From: Siphonodentalium dalli | Lineage: Eukaryota; Mollusca; Scaphopoda; Gadilida; Siphonodentaliidae | Length of the DNA: 64,000 bases | Direction of reading: 5' to 3' | Assembly (NCBI GenBank): GCA_032622095.1 | Contig: CP136066.1 | Span: forward strand, 170,138,664 to 170,202,663 | Shown: positions 22,065-34,721 of the stretch, one piece after another | Layout: the number at the start of each line of letters is the position of its first letter | Numbering within the stretch: the first letter of the stretch is position 1 | Position numbers and translations under genes: made by a program | The notes under the pieces: generated by a model | The model's database searches: none | Told to the model about the DNA's origin: nothing | The model's input: the letters and a program-made list of their open reading frames with translations, nothing else

Positions 22065-23434
22065 GGCCTAAACAAAAAATACGTTTGTTTCCGCTAACCC
22101 GACCGACCCTATTTTAAACCGCCGACCCTAAACTTTTTATTGCCATTGCCAAAAAAAAAAAAATTGGACCAAAAAAAAAACAAAAACAAAACAAATAAAT
22201 ATTTAAAAAAAAAAAAATTAATTTAGGTCCCAATTCATATCATAACAAGATGCAAAACATTTAATTATTTATATATATTGACATAAGAAATTTAAGTTTA
22301 CAAAAAGATTTAAGTTTAACAGTTGGAATCATACTGTAAAGTATGTTTGGCTTTATCTAGCTTTCATCTGTGAAAACTTCAAATAATTTGAGTTCAGGTA
22401 CGGTATGTTATCATTCAGCGTTCAGACTTCAGTATTTCAATCAATTACAGCACAGGAACATTAACAATTTGATCAAATCAACCTGGTTATCAAGTGGGAT
22501 CTCATAATACCAAATGAAAAATTAACATAGAGATTAGTACCATATATAGTCATTACTACCTTAATACGTGTACATTGTTTCTGTACTACATGTACATGTA
22601 CATGTAGTATATTATGTACGGTATGTGTCTCACTTGAATTTTATAAAATAGCCTATTTATGAATTAGAGTGATGATGGCAAGTCTAATTTCAAGCAGGAT
22701 AAGGCTTCCGATAATCATAATCCATAGAACCAAAAGATATCTGACAATAACTTATAAGCATTTCCAATCCATACATATATAAAAAGTTCCAAAGTTATGC
22801 TTGAGAAACTTGATAAAATTGACCTCTCTGTAAAATTCAAAATACTGACTCAAAGAGCCTTAGATTAGCTCTAAATGCAATGGATTTCCAAAAATTTCCA
22901 GGGGAAGAACCCACACCATCATCAGGGGGTCACCCTTCCCAAACATTCCTCCGATCAGGCCTTCAGGTTATGCCTTCGGCATATCAATGCCCAAAAACAG
23001 GTGTCCCCAAAAAATACCTAGATCCTTCACTGAATGCGGAGAAGGTGGTGTTGTGAAGCCATCCTTAAGAGATCGGTACAAGACGGTCACTCCAATATGT
23101 GAACAGTGCAGTGGTGCTGGACTGACTCCAGTTGTCGCCAGACCATATAGGAAATATTAGGATTATCAAAGACTATCTTAGTATATAGACTAGTATATAT
23201 GTAAATATTAAAGCATATGTAAGATTGAATTGGAGTTGCTAGGTCCTCTGTCATCTGGGTTAACCTGATTGGGGCTAAGAAGTGCATAGTTTGGGTTATT
23301 GACAAGTATTATACAGTTATTTTTAAAGATACTGAAAAAAAAAAAGTTAACAAAAAAAAAGAAGTTAAGCCTACCTACCTACCCTAATTTTTTTTAGCTC
23401 GTTAGCGGAAACAAAGGTATTATTTTTTTAGGCC
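22065..23434. mobile_element. PIF/Harbinger-like non-autonomous transposon
   Basis: The terminal inverted repeats of about 34 bp begin GGCCTAAA. The left end then reads TACGTTTGTTTCCGCTAAC, and the right end (23401-23434) carries the reverse complement GTTAGCGGAAACAAA, GGCC. A TAA lies on both outer sides (22062-22064 and 23435-23437), fitting the 3-bp TWA target duplication of PIF/Harbinger. The interior has A-rich tracts near both ends and no transposase. The length is about 1.37 kb. Confidence 0.65.
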
Positions 23435-23469
23435 TAATGTATGTATGTAAAATACATGTATTTTACATG

Positions 23470-24140
23470 ACCACACCAATAATTGACAACATTAGTCACC
23501 TGCGCTCAAGAGGTTCGATGTTAACAGGCCAGACAATTGAGTAGTGATAAGCGAAGTAAAACTGTCTGCAATCAGGACATTTAAGGCCAATCCAAAACGT
23601 GTCTTCTCTTACGGATGCGGAAATTAGCCAAGTCTATGTGATATCTAATGCACAAACAACAGAAGCGACACGTCTGGAATATACAGGCTTGATATTGAAC
23701 AATTTCGACCATGATGCTTGTTTGGCGTGGGGTCGCGTAAGCTTCAAATCGCTAAGGGACTTAATTGAATGCATCGGTCGGAATAAACCTGGAAAAAAGG
23801 TACACTATAATATGTTTTAGTTGAATAGCTAGAGTTAGCCACACCGCCTGGTAGCTTTCGGGATCACATATATCCCCAAGTTGGTGGAAATCCTGATCCA
23901 CCACTGCTATGAATATCAAGAGAGGATTGGTAATTATTTAAATAGAACGTCCACCATATGGGTTATCCCACGAACAAATATTTTAAGTGGCCTGTCGACT
24001 CGGTCTAAGATAGCGGTTTATCTATATTCCGACTTAATTGGAACTCGAACCAAGTGCGGTCAACACGCCGGCAATGATTGGGTTGTCAGTGGACACATAT
24101 TGCATTGTCTGTATGTATGTAAAACTCCAAATACACGATA
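23470..24140 (+). repeat. Segment D2 with exon-like open frame
   Basis: This is the duplicate of 15986-16960. From about 23563 to 23802 a frame stays open: CLQSGHLRPIQNVSSL, DAEISQVYVIS, HDACLAWGRV and LIECIGRNKPGKK. It ends at AAAAAG|GTACAC, a possible donor. There is an AG at 23574-23575 that could be an acceptor, but the pyrimidine tract is poor. The frame resembles D1 (PVIKMCSLIDTEINQVCLI) before D1 is broken. The domain was not recognised. It could be a cassette exon of gene A, a relic exon, or chance inside a repeat. Confidence 0.35.
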
Positions 24141-24640
24141 ATTACATAGATTACATGCATGTGTGTATCCACCCTTAGACCTGATCAGACAGCATAAGAG
24201 GTAAAACATGGAAATCCCATCATGCTAGAAAGTATTGAATGCTATTTAGATTTTTGTTTGATTTTTTAGTTTAATTTATTGTTTTGTTTTGTTTTTGGAC
24301 ACAATTTCACATCAAAGCCATATGAATGCTGATCAATCTGTTAAACACCATGTTGTCAGATGGTATAAGATCGTGTGGGTCCATTACTATTTAGCATAAA
24401 TGTTTTGCCTAAATTTGTATTTTATATTTTCGATACAGTTGTACTTAAAGTGATTACAGACAAGCATTGGAAATATGTTAAAATGTTCATATAACTTGTT
24501 TACAAGCCATGAATCAATTGATAAACAAAAACAAACAGGATAACAATGGGTGCTGCAGGTTTATACGATTCTTATCCGTTCTCAGACTTTATAACTGAAA
24601 CAAATACCAAGCCTAAATGGTGTGAGACTACAGATGTTTA
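24141..24640. other. Intron 2 stretch, nothing recognised
   Basis: Low-complexity T-rich and A-rich sequence without recognisable features. Confidence 0.35.
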
Positions 24641-24644
24641 GGTA

Positions 24645-24815
24645 AAACGTGGGTGGGTACCCTGCATGAAATTGGAAAAAAATCCTTCAAATAAGGGGTG
24701 ATTTGGCTGGATTTGGAAGTAAAAAGGGGGGTACCCAAGATGCGGGGGAAAAAATTCGGCCTACTGTCATGGCACTTTTTTCCGACCCCCCCCCCCGGTA
24801 TATTCATAATTTAGT
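24645..24815 (+). repeat. G/C-tract dispersed repeat, copy 3
   Basis: CGTGGGTGGGTACCC, GGAAAAAAATCC, GGGGGGTACCC, then CACTTTTTTCCGACCCCCCCC and TATATTCATAA. It matches the start and end words of copies 1 and 4. Confidence 0.6.
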
Positions 24816-25420
24816 GTACAAATAATACGGCTAAATTTTCCCTGTACTATGAAACCACTGTGATTGTTGACACAAATTTGTAATTACAAATTACTAAATA
24901 CTATTTGTATTTACAGGTATAAAATTGTTCATAGTATTGACCCCAGGACAGAACACCAGACGTGTTACCATTTTACACATAGGCAGAATGAGAGCTCATT
25001 ACACAGTGGAACCAATAATACAAACAGATGTTTAATGCTAAGGACAGTCTCTGGCCTTCTCGTGGTGTTTTCTCTTTGAAGCTGTTAATAAATAATTATA
25101 ATCTCTATCGTGGTTGTTCTGCGCATCCATTTAAAAGCACAAGCAAAGTCTGTCAAATTTAAACATCATTCACTTACCTACCTTATTAAACTGACAAGTG
25201 TAAACTTTAGTATACCCGGCCCATACGAAAAATTTGAATCGAGAGGTGTTCTGCCTTATAAACCATTCAACAGTTTTGCTAATGTATTACACCGGTATAG
25301 ACCAGTTTCGGCACCATCGGGTGAAACCACCACATTATCAAACAGTGATTCCATTCAAGGGTTTTCTTACAATTGTTTATCACTAAATAGTGTTTATCTC
25401 AGAAATATCAGCGTCGTCCC
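24816..25420. other. Intron 2 stretch with an unrecognised open frame
   Basis: A 115-codon open frame (25110-25457) has no recognisable domain and runs into the hairpin-bearing repeat at its end. No splice-flanked support was seen. Confidence 0.3.
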
Positions 25421-25605
25421 TAATAAAGCCAACGCTCTTTATATGTTCGACCCATAATCGCCTATGAATCGTCATCGGGTACAAGTCCAAACCATTCCGA
25501 TGTAATTTATCGGAATGGCAATCATAGCCGTTTGTACATTTCTATAAACTCGCTGAATCTAGGGCCTTATTATATCATTATTTGGTCATATTTCTTTCAT
25601 GATCT
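25421..25605 (+). repeat. Hairpin-bearing dispersed repeat, copy 1
   Basis: Key phrase TCCAAACCATTCCGAT, GTAATTT, ATCGGAATG forms a perfect 9-bp stem-loop (25492-25518). It is preceded by CCCTAATAAAGCCAACGCTCTTTATAT and followed by TTTGTACATTTCTATAAACTC. Copies 2 and 3 lie at 26445-26630 and 26795-27010. Confidence 0.7.
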
Positions 25606-25799
25606 AACCCAACGATGATCATAATCCAGCAAACGTCAGTATATATAATAGCATGGGTAGTGGGAGAGAGAGAGGCATTGGGAAAGAGAGAGAGAGCTAT
25701 AGTGACAGGCAGACTGACTGCATATAGCCTTACAGTATGTACGAGGTACATGCCGGGACACTGGACAGCAATGGGTACCTCATGAGGGGCCTATACCCA

Positions 25800-25935
25800 T
25801 GACGTTTTAGGATAGGATAGGATAGGATAGTTTATTTACAATACACACGAATGATACAGTGGCATTAATACATAATAAAGTATAGCAGTGTATTGTCGTG
25901 GGTAGCCTAGCCCTATCGGGCTGTCTTCCTGCTAC
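25800..25935 (-). repeat. LINE/SINE 3' end with (TATCC)n tail
   Basis: Read on the minus strand, GGGTAGCAGGAAGACAGCC runs to GTATTGTAAATAAA and then CTATCCTATCCTATCC. A 3' untranslated-like stretch ending in AAATAAA plus a pentanucleotide tail is typical of CR1-like LINEs or SINEs that use their tails. The body is missing. Confidence 0.5.
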
Positions 25936-26444
25936 CCCCTAAAACAAGTATAACTATAAGTAATAGCATTGATGATTATATTTCAGATCCACGCACATGT
26001 ACAGACTATAGTCATATATAAAACTTTCTAGAATCTAGTACTTAGGGCATATCACAAACAAGTATTGGCGTGGTTGTGAGCCAATCCAGACGATTTATCA
26101 TATCGAAAATGTATTATCTCTCCATATATAGGAACTGTTCAAATTATCTAAAACATATGAAAAGTTTCGGTTCCAGTTCCAGTTCCATGGGTATATTAGG
26201 AACAAAATATTTTGTTTTCTGTTGCTACGACGGTTTCAGGCGAGGGATACCGCCATCATTATTTAAGTAAACAAAATGAGAATCTATATTGATCGTCGGA
26301 AAGTCTCTTTGTTGAGTGAGGTTTCGGGATAATTCAAATTAATAATATTATACGTATATATAACGTTTATATGTATATCTGGCGGTATATGGTCATAGTC
26401 TCGTTTTAAAGTTATCCACATATATCGGGGCGCCCTTAATGGGT

Positions 26445-26630
26445 TATGCATCGCCATACGGGTCCGAATCCAAACCATTCCGAACCATTCCGATGTAATT
26501 TATCGGAATGCCAATCATAACCATTTGTACATTTCTACAAACTCATTGAATCCATGGCTTTATTGTATTATTAATGGGCCAATATTTCTTATTTTTCTTC
26601 GCCCATAGATCAAAGCATATTTCCACTAAC
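26445..26630 (+). repeat. Hairpin-bearing dispersed repeat, copy 2
   Basis: Carries the same CATTCCGAT..ATCGGAATG stem-loop near 26486-26511. It has an extra 10-bp direct duplication of ACCATTCCGA just before the stem. Confidence 0.65.
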
Positions 26631-26794
26631 AGTGTATACACAGACTTATGTTAGGACATCTTACTATGCAGAATCGTCCAAGTGTTTTCTTGCGGACATA
26701 GCACCACTTGCATATGGCACACCAAGGCATTGTTACACAAGGGCTAAAACGTGTACAATAAAACGTGTTTTATTGGAAATCAAGGCTAGTTTAT

Positions 26795-27010
26795 CAGCGT
26801 CTGCCCTAATAAAGTAAACGCTCTTTATATTTCCAAAAGCGTCGTCTCTTATAAGGAATTATCAATGGCATGCGGATCCGAGTCCAAACCATTCCGATGT
26901 AATTTATCGGAATGCCAAACATAACCATGTGTTTGTACATTTATATAAACTCTTTGAATCCACGGCCTTATTATATATAATTATTTGGGCACATTACTTT
27001 CGTGAATGGA
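26795..27010 (+). repeat. Hairpin-bearing dispersed repeat, copy 3
   Basis: CCCTAATAAAGTAAACGCTCTTTATAT leads to the CATTCCGAT..ATCGGAATG stem-loop near 26889-26915, then TTTGTACATTTATATAAACTC. Confidence 0.65.
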
Positions 27011-27384
27011 GAATGTAAATGAACACCCATACAGAGTACCACTATTACCCATCACATTGGCCTGGGATTAAGTAATGATTTTTCGTTATTTACTTTAAAA
27101 ATGGTTCCTATAGCATACTATATTACCCTGTTGGGTTACTTACCTTAAATGTGCACATCACGTTTACCTGTAAATTACATGTAAATAGACAACTCAATTA
27201 TCTGCATTACAATGTATTTCGAATGGAATTGGGCGTTTCTGTTAATAATATTAGTCCTGCAGCCAATAGCCGAAAAATGGGCCTGTCGGTACCAAACTGG
27301 CGGGCAAATTCTAACTACGCGTTTTAAGTAGTTTAATATTTCTTCAAATCGTATATCGTTCACGAGTGAAACTATAAAGCAGGC

Positions 27385-27500
27385 TTATCAACGGTATCAG
27401 TACCGGTCCCAGACCGTCGGTACTTGAACATGTTTACGGTACCGGTACTGAGTGATGAGTACCGCCGGTACACACTACTAGGCGGTACTCGGATTACTAG
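27385..27500. repeat. GGTACCGG-rich cluster
   Basis: CAGTACCGG, CGTCGGTAC, GGTACCGGTACTG, ACCGCCGGTAC and GGCGGTAC occur within 110 bp, many as local palindromes. A looser cluster lies at 29970-30050. Confidence 0.4.
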
Positions 27501-30290
27501 GCTGTTTGCGTGTGTATAATACAACATTAACACAATCTGGACCATTGCTGGTTATTGCTAAATATATATTTTATAAGTTTCAATATACTCGCATAGTAGC
27601 AGACCCGAGTTGCAACTTGCCCCGACCAAACGGTGTCACAACGAGTATACTTATTTCGTCACGAAGTTGGGTAATTTAAATGACACACATCGTCTATGTA
27701 TATCATCGGGTGCCACAATGGGTCACCTCTCAAAGTGTTCAGTAAGTAACGCTTATATGAAGTATGGAAACATATATATATAATACACCTAATGTAATCT
27801 AAACATAAAATACAGTTACAAACGACCAATCACTCGCTAAGCAACACGTCATGATGCACGCGGCTCTGACTGATGTCACGTGCAGTTGAAGCAATGTTGA
27901 GGGGAAATACAATATATATTTATATTCTTCAAAGACATCAAACGACCAATCGCCGACTGTTGTTTAAATCGGATGGCATAGCAGCAATTTGTTTTGTCAG
28001 TGAACCGGTGTGAATATATGCTGTTTATTATTAATCATATTCGATCGCTGTGGAAGCAACCGATGTGTTCGTTAAGTCTGCGACAAACATACCAAAGAAG
28101 AAAGCTTTGTGACCGACCCTCAACCAACTCGAAACTTCGCTACATATAAATCATACATAATTACGATTATGGCCGTGGCAGATACAGAGTCAATAATCAA
28201 TATTACATCGAAGTCACTATATGATTTCATACCTTTTACAACCATCCATTAATGGTCATGAAACAAACGTGTTCTCTCAGTTATATTTGTCCCACACTTA
28301 AATATCACGACAACCCTAATTACATTCTGTTATCTTTGCAATTTATCATTTTCAAAATGGATCAGGTAGCTTGGTTCAGTATCTGCACTATCATAAACAT
28401 TGAGTATTCTTTTCAAGCATATTTGATGTCCAGTCTGGGAATCGTCCCTGCTTCGCTGAGGTTATATCGTATCAGTCAATAAAGTACATGTGTATCTTAT
28501 TTTCAACAAAGTCTTTTATTCCTCATTCCTGTAGCGTCCCCTAGTCATGGGACGCTCGACTTGATTTAGACCCACATCATAAGAGTAACCATTCCCACAT
28601 GGCGCACGGCATTATGTATACGCATCTTTCCGACTGAGACAACTTCCCCCTTTGGTCACTAATAGTTAATATAGTGATCATTTGGATCATAGTATGAACT
28701 ATTGTGGTCGCTTGTACCCATATGGATAAGTGGCAAAATGATGTTCCATTTCGTTGGAAGATAACTCCGATATTAAAGAACCATCCCTTTAAATGGATTC
28801 AAATATTTTCGAAATGGGTTCATGTGTAATATACATGTAACATGTTAAGTTTCTAAAACAACTGCCATTAACATGCTCGTGTAAATCATATCAACTTTGT
28901 TCTTATTGATTTTCATTATTAATAACTCTCCAATGACGAGATATCGCATTTCAAAACACATTACTTTTACGGTGGCATTATCGATCAAAGTCGAATGTAG
29001 CAAATAAAACATCAAAGTAAAATCAGAACTTGACGGCAAACACTGGGAAAGGTCAATGCATTGTCAAATATTCTGACAAATCACACTTACACTAAACTAT
29101 TTGAATTTACTATGTGATTGGCGATGTTTTTGACAAATCGCTGAAAGAGTTTTGTTTACATAACATTTGTTTCAACATACGAATTGTTTTTATTGGTGAG
29201 CTATCAATTATTAATATTAGAACACAGTGTGTCTATTCTCCATGTTCTTCTTGGTGGTGATGTTTTACAGACTTTTATAATTTTATCACATTAATCACTG
29301 TGGGTGTCTTGGTTTCCTTTAATTGTTTATCTGTGTTCCATTTGAAACAACTTGCATTTGTTCAGGATACAGCAGGCGGAACATATATAGGAATGACGTT
29401 TCCTGTTATCAATTTGGTTATAAAATAAATTACATGTATGGCGACTTCATCATCTACGCCCCACTCGATCACCATATCTTTTAGAGTATTCCACGTCGTC
29501 TTTATTCAAGTCACGCAGATTAATTCTACATATGAAATGTATCATCGACTTCTTGGCTTTCATAGGTGATCTTACTAAAAACAAAGCGATCAGTTGGCTT
29601 AAACATATTTTATTAGCAAAAGCTAAAGGGGTAAAGACACAAGTTTAAAAACAACTTAAGCCATCAGTTAGCAATGCTTCGTTGCAAGATGGAAACTTAC
29701 AATCATTATTTAAACATGAAGGGCACGTTCGAACGACCAATTGCCGACTGCAATTTACGTTGTGTTATCCTCGTGAGTTCGTGTGAAATGATTGTTTTGA
29801 AGCGTTTGTTTTTATATGTAAATAAATGATTGGTCAATCAATTTGCGAAATTAATTATTTCAATTCTTCGAAATCCGAATTGTTATCTACATCCTGGCTT
29901 AAGACCATATTTCGTAACCGCCACATTGTGCGCACAAATCCGATCAGCCATACAATATTACCACTTGAATCTATCAGTACCGGCACCGGAGCCGCTATCG
30001 CGATACCACCCCCGGAACCGCCCCGGTGCCGATAGGTCTGTCATCGCCGGAACTTTGAGAAGCATGCTATAAAGTGTGAATTGAAATACCACAAAAATTT
30101 GGGCACTCGATGAATGTTCTTTGTTTAATTTGATGTCAGTAAAGTCGGTACTGTGACAAAATAGTATTAGTATAGTACTGAATTATACTGGTGACCATAG
30201 AGCAATGACTAATGGCTGTAATCTCAAGAAAACATGCATCATGTTCTGCGTAATAAGCCAGGATGTGTAAATCACATATTTATGAGTTAA
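27501..30290. other. Intron 2 stretch with few recognisable features
   Basis: A phrase ACGACCAATCGCCGACTG.T recurs at 27825, 27946 and 29735, so a dispersed repeat is present. The open frames at 28252-28482 and 29826-30072 show no known domain and no convincing splice signals. Nothing else was recognised. Confidence 0.35.
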
Positions 30291-30297
30291 ATTAGAT

Positions 30298-30380
30298 TTA
30301 ATCAGCTTGGTCCAGTCGGTAGAGTGCTCAGTGCATTAGGCCGCTGACGGAGTTGATTTTAACCCCTATGTGATCCATGC
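30298..30380 (+). repeat. SINE-like tRNA-related head
   Basis: TGGTCCAGTCGGTAGAGTGC fits a pol III A box and D-arm. It is followed at tRNA-like distance by a degraded B box (GGAGTTGATTTTAACCCC). The fold is not an intact tRNA. A longer body (to about 30470) follows, as in tRNA-derived SINEs. Confidence 0.45.
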
Positions 30381-30955
30381 CAAGGGCGGGTAATCAGTTC
30401 GTGTATCTGGGTAAGTTTGTCAGTTGCTTTCGGGGGGTCGGTGGTTTCTACGCGCAATGGCATTATTTCCATGTGAAATTTACTCTCTGCGTGGTCATTA
30501 TTCCACCCGTAATACTGAGAACGTCGTGATATGGCGCACATATATTACAAATGTATTGGATATAGACACCGTGGCTAAACGGGTATATGTAATAGCCTAT
30601 CTCAACGTCCGCATTGGAATTGGCTATATAACTGATTGCGGGACGCAACCAAAGAGGTGACACGATCGACTATGTGTATTAGATCACCACATAAGTTGCC
30701 CATGCAGCAATGGTGAAGCTGGTTCAAACATCAATGAATTTGATTATATTGATGTCTCATGGAGAGAGGGTATACCTGGATTCATGATTTTTTAGGTTCA
30801 ACAGTTGCTTGTCGGCACCAGCCGGTCAGTATATGTTGCTCCTAAACAGATATATAAGTACATTTTTAATGTAGTTATCCAAATTCAAAACAGTCGTCGT
30901 ATCAGGTAGCTCATTGTTTTTATTTTTTTAAATTGCCATATCTAAGAGAATACTT
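30381..30955. other. Intron 2 stretch, nothing recognised
   Basis: Two overlapping open frames on opposite strands (30424-30663) have no domain signature. Confidence 0.3.
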
Positions 30956-30989
30956 GTTTTGGCCTCCGGACACCCACCCACCCACCCGG

Positions 30990-31190
30990 GGGAACATTGT
31001 GTATCGCACTTTTATCCACACCCACTCCCTGGAATCGGTGAAAAACATCGAAGAAACTAAAGTATTATGTGAAAGACTTCACTGACAAAACAAGAACATT
31101 AACCCACTTCGAAAGTATCTGATATTAGAGTTCCTTCCCTTACTCCGACCCAATCACGATTGGATTAACTAATTTAGTAACCAAATCATG
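30990..31190 (+). pseudogene. L1/Tx1-like LINE fragment
   Basis: Encoded words include IEETKVLCERLH, QNKNI.PLRKYL and LEFLPLL. They resemble the linker between endonuclease and reverse transcriptase (consensus FY..LY.....). The DNA is homologous to 58840-58960, where the same element continues into the RT. Stops are present. Confidence 0.5.
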
Positions 31191-31364
31191 GGAGTTAACC
31201 CTATTCAACGCATATGCCATAACATAGAATGTAACATACGAAACTCTTTGGCGACAAAATAGTTATAAAAATATTTTAAAGCTTTGGTCGTGAGATCAAA
31301 CCGGTATTTCGATAATAGTATTAGGCTACGTGTACACATGTATTCAGATCGAAAAGTATCGAGG

Positions 31365-31450
31365 CATACCGGGTGGGGGGGGGGGGGGTTCCGGGCACGT
31401 ATGCCGGTGTGGGTGGTGGTCGATGGGACGCAACTCTAAACTTTTTTTCC
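31365..31450 (+). repeat. Partial G/C-tract repeat
   Basis: A G-run of about 16 bases (31374-31389) is followed by TTCCGGGCACGTATG, CCGGTGTGGGTGGTGG and CTTTTTTTCC. The words are related to the G/C-tract family. Confidence 0.4.
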
Positions 31451-31704
31451 TGCACGTTTTTTGACTGTTTTTGCAATGAGTTTGGCTTAAAATACCTTAG
31501 AATAAGAGAAATAATGTAATTCTAACTGCTAAACTGACTGCAGGCAGTTGTTGTGTTGTATTTTGTTGCAAATTTTGAAATCCAAGATGGCCGCTGGCAG
31601 CCATGTTTTTTGGCCGAATGACCCCAAAATGACTCGTTCCTATTTACAAGTTAATGTTAACATCCATGACAAATAGTATGCACAGAAATTCATATACAGC
31701 TGTT

Positions 31705-31905
31705 TACAATGAAACCCCCCCCGCAAATCTATGTGTTAGTGTTAAAGGGGGTGGGTGTCCAAAAATGGTCGGAAAAGAATGACGAAAACGGAAACAAATT
31801 TAGACGCGAGGGTGGGTGGGTCCCAACAAGGGTCGAAAGTAGAAAATCAGCATACGTGCCTGAAAATTCTTTCCGACCCCCCCCCCCCCCCACCCCTGGG
31901 CATAC
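31705..31905 (+). repeat. G/C-tract dispersed repeat, copy 4
   Basis: GGGGGTGGGTGTCCAAAA, GGTCGGAAAAGAATG, GGAAACAAATT, GGGTGGGTGGGTCCC, AAAATCAGCATACGTGCCTG, AAATTCTTTCCGA and a C15 run. It aligns closely to 1285-1460 (which has CATCATACGTGCCTGGAAATTTTTTCCGAC). Open frames on both strands are repeat translations. Confidence 0.7.
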
Positions 31906-32119
31906 GAGAAAATGAATAATAGCGAGACCACCACAATATACCGCCAATCAACTCCAAGTGTCATGAACATGGACCCCAGTCGCCATTTATTATTCGAGAA
32001 AAACTAGGATTCGTATCCGGAAACTCAATATTTGGGGTTTTGTGCACACGTTCCACATTCATCTCGGTATAGATAACTGTGTACTGGTAGCTAATATCGC
32101 ATTGCACAACCCGTGTTTT

Positions 32120-32345
32120 CTTCATCTTCATCATCATTATCATCATCATCGTCGTCGTCGTCATTATCATCATTTTAATCAACATCATCATCAATATCAT
32201 CATCTTCTCGCTTCCTCACTTTCAACATTAACATCGTCATCATCGATCATCGTCGTCGTTCTCAAAATCATCCCCATCATCATCGTACCATCATCATCGT
32301 CATCATCATCATCATCATCATTATGATCATCATCGTCATCATACC
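32120..32345. repeat. (ATC)n-type trinucleotide microsatellite
   Basis: A long imperfect run of TCATCA/TCATTA/TCGTCG. The His/Ser-rich and Met-rich frames over it are low-complexity artefacts. Confidence 0.95.
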
Positions 32346-32639
32346 CATCATTGTAGATAAGTGTAAATACGTCTTGCTCCTCTTATTTATTTGAGTTCCT
32401 TTTCAGTAAAATTTAAATATGATGTCTGTTCATTATGTTGTGCATAACAATGTTATATTCTTTATGAAATCTTCAATGTCTGGAGGAAATAAAGATATAA
32501 TAAAAATAAGAAATTCAATTAATTGAGGAAAAACACCCACTGTCCTGAGTGGTATTGATAAGCTATTGGAGGGTCATCAGGAATGACAGTATCACGAATG
32601 TCATGCATTTTGCAGACTGTCTAAATTTATTAGCACATT

Positions 32640-33400
32640 TTCTTGGATAAGAGTTTATTTAAATTATAAATTAATAAGTTAAACCGCTTAAATGTGTTAT
32701 ACCGAGTATCCATGAGTAAAACATTAACAGTACAAACTTCAATTCAATTAAATAATATAGTATATTTACCCCAGCTCGAAGTTCCTCAAGAATATACTAA
32801 TAGTATAGTATAATGAAAGGCATACTATCCACAACACACAGTGTGAGCTGAACGTTTGTTTATACACAGCACGTAAATAGTGAGCGATAAGCAAAACACT
32901 CAACACCGTGGCGATTTTTTGGAGAGTGATTTACGGTGATCCGTTCAACACCGAAATCTTGAGAGGTGAGGATTAGCACATGCTATATACCGGTATCGGT
33001 ATGTTGTAAACAACTTGGTGGCGTTTCTAACCAAAGTTCAATTAGTGGCGGGTCTCCTCAGTGTTGAGGGTTTTGCTTATTGCGTAATACTTCCGTACTG
33101 TTTGTTTACATAACATGTCGCGTGTTTACATAACACAAATTACTAGTACTAACATGACAATAAAACGTAATTTGCGCGATATTTATGATTGAATAAGAAA
33201 AAAATTGTCTATATAAATATAATATTATTTCTGTTTCTGGCGGTTTTAACAGATGTGACTATTTTAACAACAATACCCACTGCCAACACTTACTACTATT
33301 GTATATTTAATGTCAGAAGGTGGTACCATCGACATCTTAATGATAATAAATTACTAATAACATTTGCTAAACTATTTATATGTCAGAATTCGATGTGAGT
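32640..33400 (+). repeat. Intron 2 block conserved with copy B (61.33-61.73 kb)
   Basis: AGAATATACTAA.AGTATAGTATAATGA, CACAACACACAGTGTGA, CTCCTC.GTGTTGAG, GACAATAA, TTTATGATT, TTCTGTTT.TGGCGGT and ACACCCA.C align in order with 61360-61730. As this lies in intron 2 of A and downstream of the B microexon, it probably belongs to the duplicated gene body. Confidence 0.6.
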
Positions 33401-34190
33401 CCCAGTTAGAGAAGCTGTCTTACAAATGATTGATGAAATGACATCTACCTGTTATGCTTATTTGTTACATGACACGGACAACTGAATATTTATGCGATTG
33501 GTATCTGGTTTTACAGCTAATTAATTTTTTAATAGGGATAGATATGGATGTACATGTAGATATATGCCAAAATATAAACTGTTCAAAATATAGTTTTAGC
33601 ACGCAGTAAGTGCTGCCCCTTTAAGTGGCTCACTCATGAACACAGTGCGATACTAGAATAGTACCATTCTACTGGTTGCAGCAATCTGAAAATGCGGTGA
33701 ATGTCGGTCATGTTGATGTATATGTATGCCCTTTAACTTTTACGTAGCTTATTTCTCTGAAGTACATGTAGCTAACATATTTCGCTGAAAGTGAAATAAA
33801 TTTATATTTATATAATCATAAACGCTCTTTGTCAGGCTTTTTGAAGTCATTAATTTATGCTACCTGTATCCGGTCCTCATACACTTCAGTAATAAATGGT
33901 GTGTCATCACTGATATGAAAATAATGTGTCAAAGTTTAGATCCAAAAAAGTTGAATACCTGGAGTGAATTTATCTACCACAAGGTCTCTTCGCATGCAAA
34001 ATAGCAAAATAACATTGAATGTCTCAATGACAACAGCTTGAGGATGGGAACGACCCACCATATGGTAGATATTCAACCAGGCTCTCCTTAAGTTAAACTT
34101 TAAAGTTTAAAATAAATTCAGCACATTATAAAAATATCAGTTTTTTAATTGATGACCGATGTACAGTACAGTACACTAGTGATAACAATT
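33401..34190. other. Intron 2 stretch, nothing recognised
   Basis: AT-rich, with only short random open frames. Confidence 0.35.
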
Positions 34191-34331
34191 AACGTTATGC
34201 AGGGCCCTGCGAATCGATTCGATTTGGAATCTTATCTGATTCGATTCGAAATTGGTTGTCCCGATTCGAATTGTATCGAATCATTGGCACCAGTTTCATC
34301 CCCATTACTTCAGCTGACCATGTTGCTTTAT

Positions 34332-34408
34332 AGTCGACGACAATGTTATTTATGTGTTGGTATCATGATTCATGATACCAACACATATAAATAACATTGT
34401 CGTCGACT
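34332..34408. repeat. Perfect hairpin inside the hAT-like element
   Basis: AGTCGACGACAATGTTATTT pairs with its reverse complement, apart from a 2-base insertion, around the centre TCATGATTCATGA. Each arm is about 37 bp with a 1-base loop. Confidence 0.8.
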
Positions 34409-34461
34409 GAGCTAAACAATAGACCACTGACGCATTTGTAAGAATTATGTAACTGACCTAT

Positions 34462-34709
<248 letters not shown>

Positions 34710-34721
34710 CTATGTAGAGTA

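Noticed and set aside
30298-30370. Functional tRNA gene
   Set aside because: The A box is good but the B box and acceptor stem are degraded, so a SINE head fits better.
32042-32326. His/Ser-rich and Met-rich open frames
   Set aside because: They arise from the (ATC)n microsatellite.
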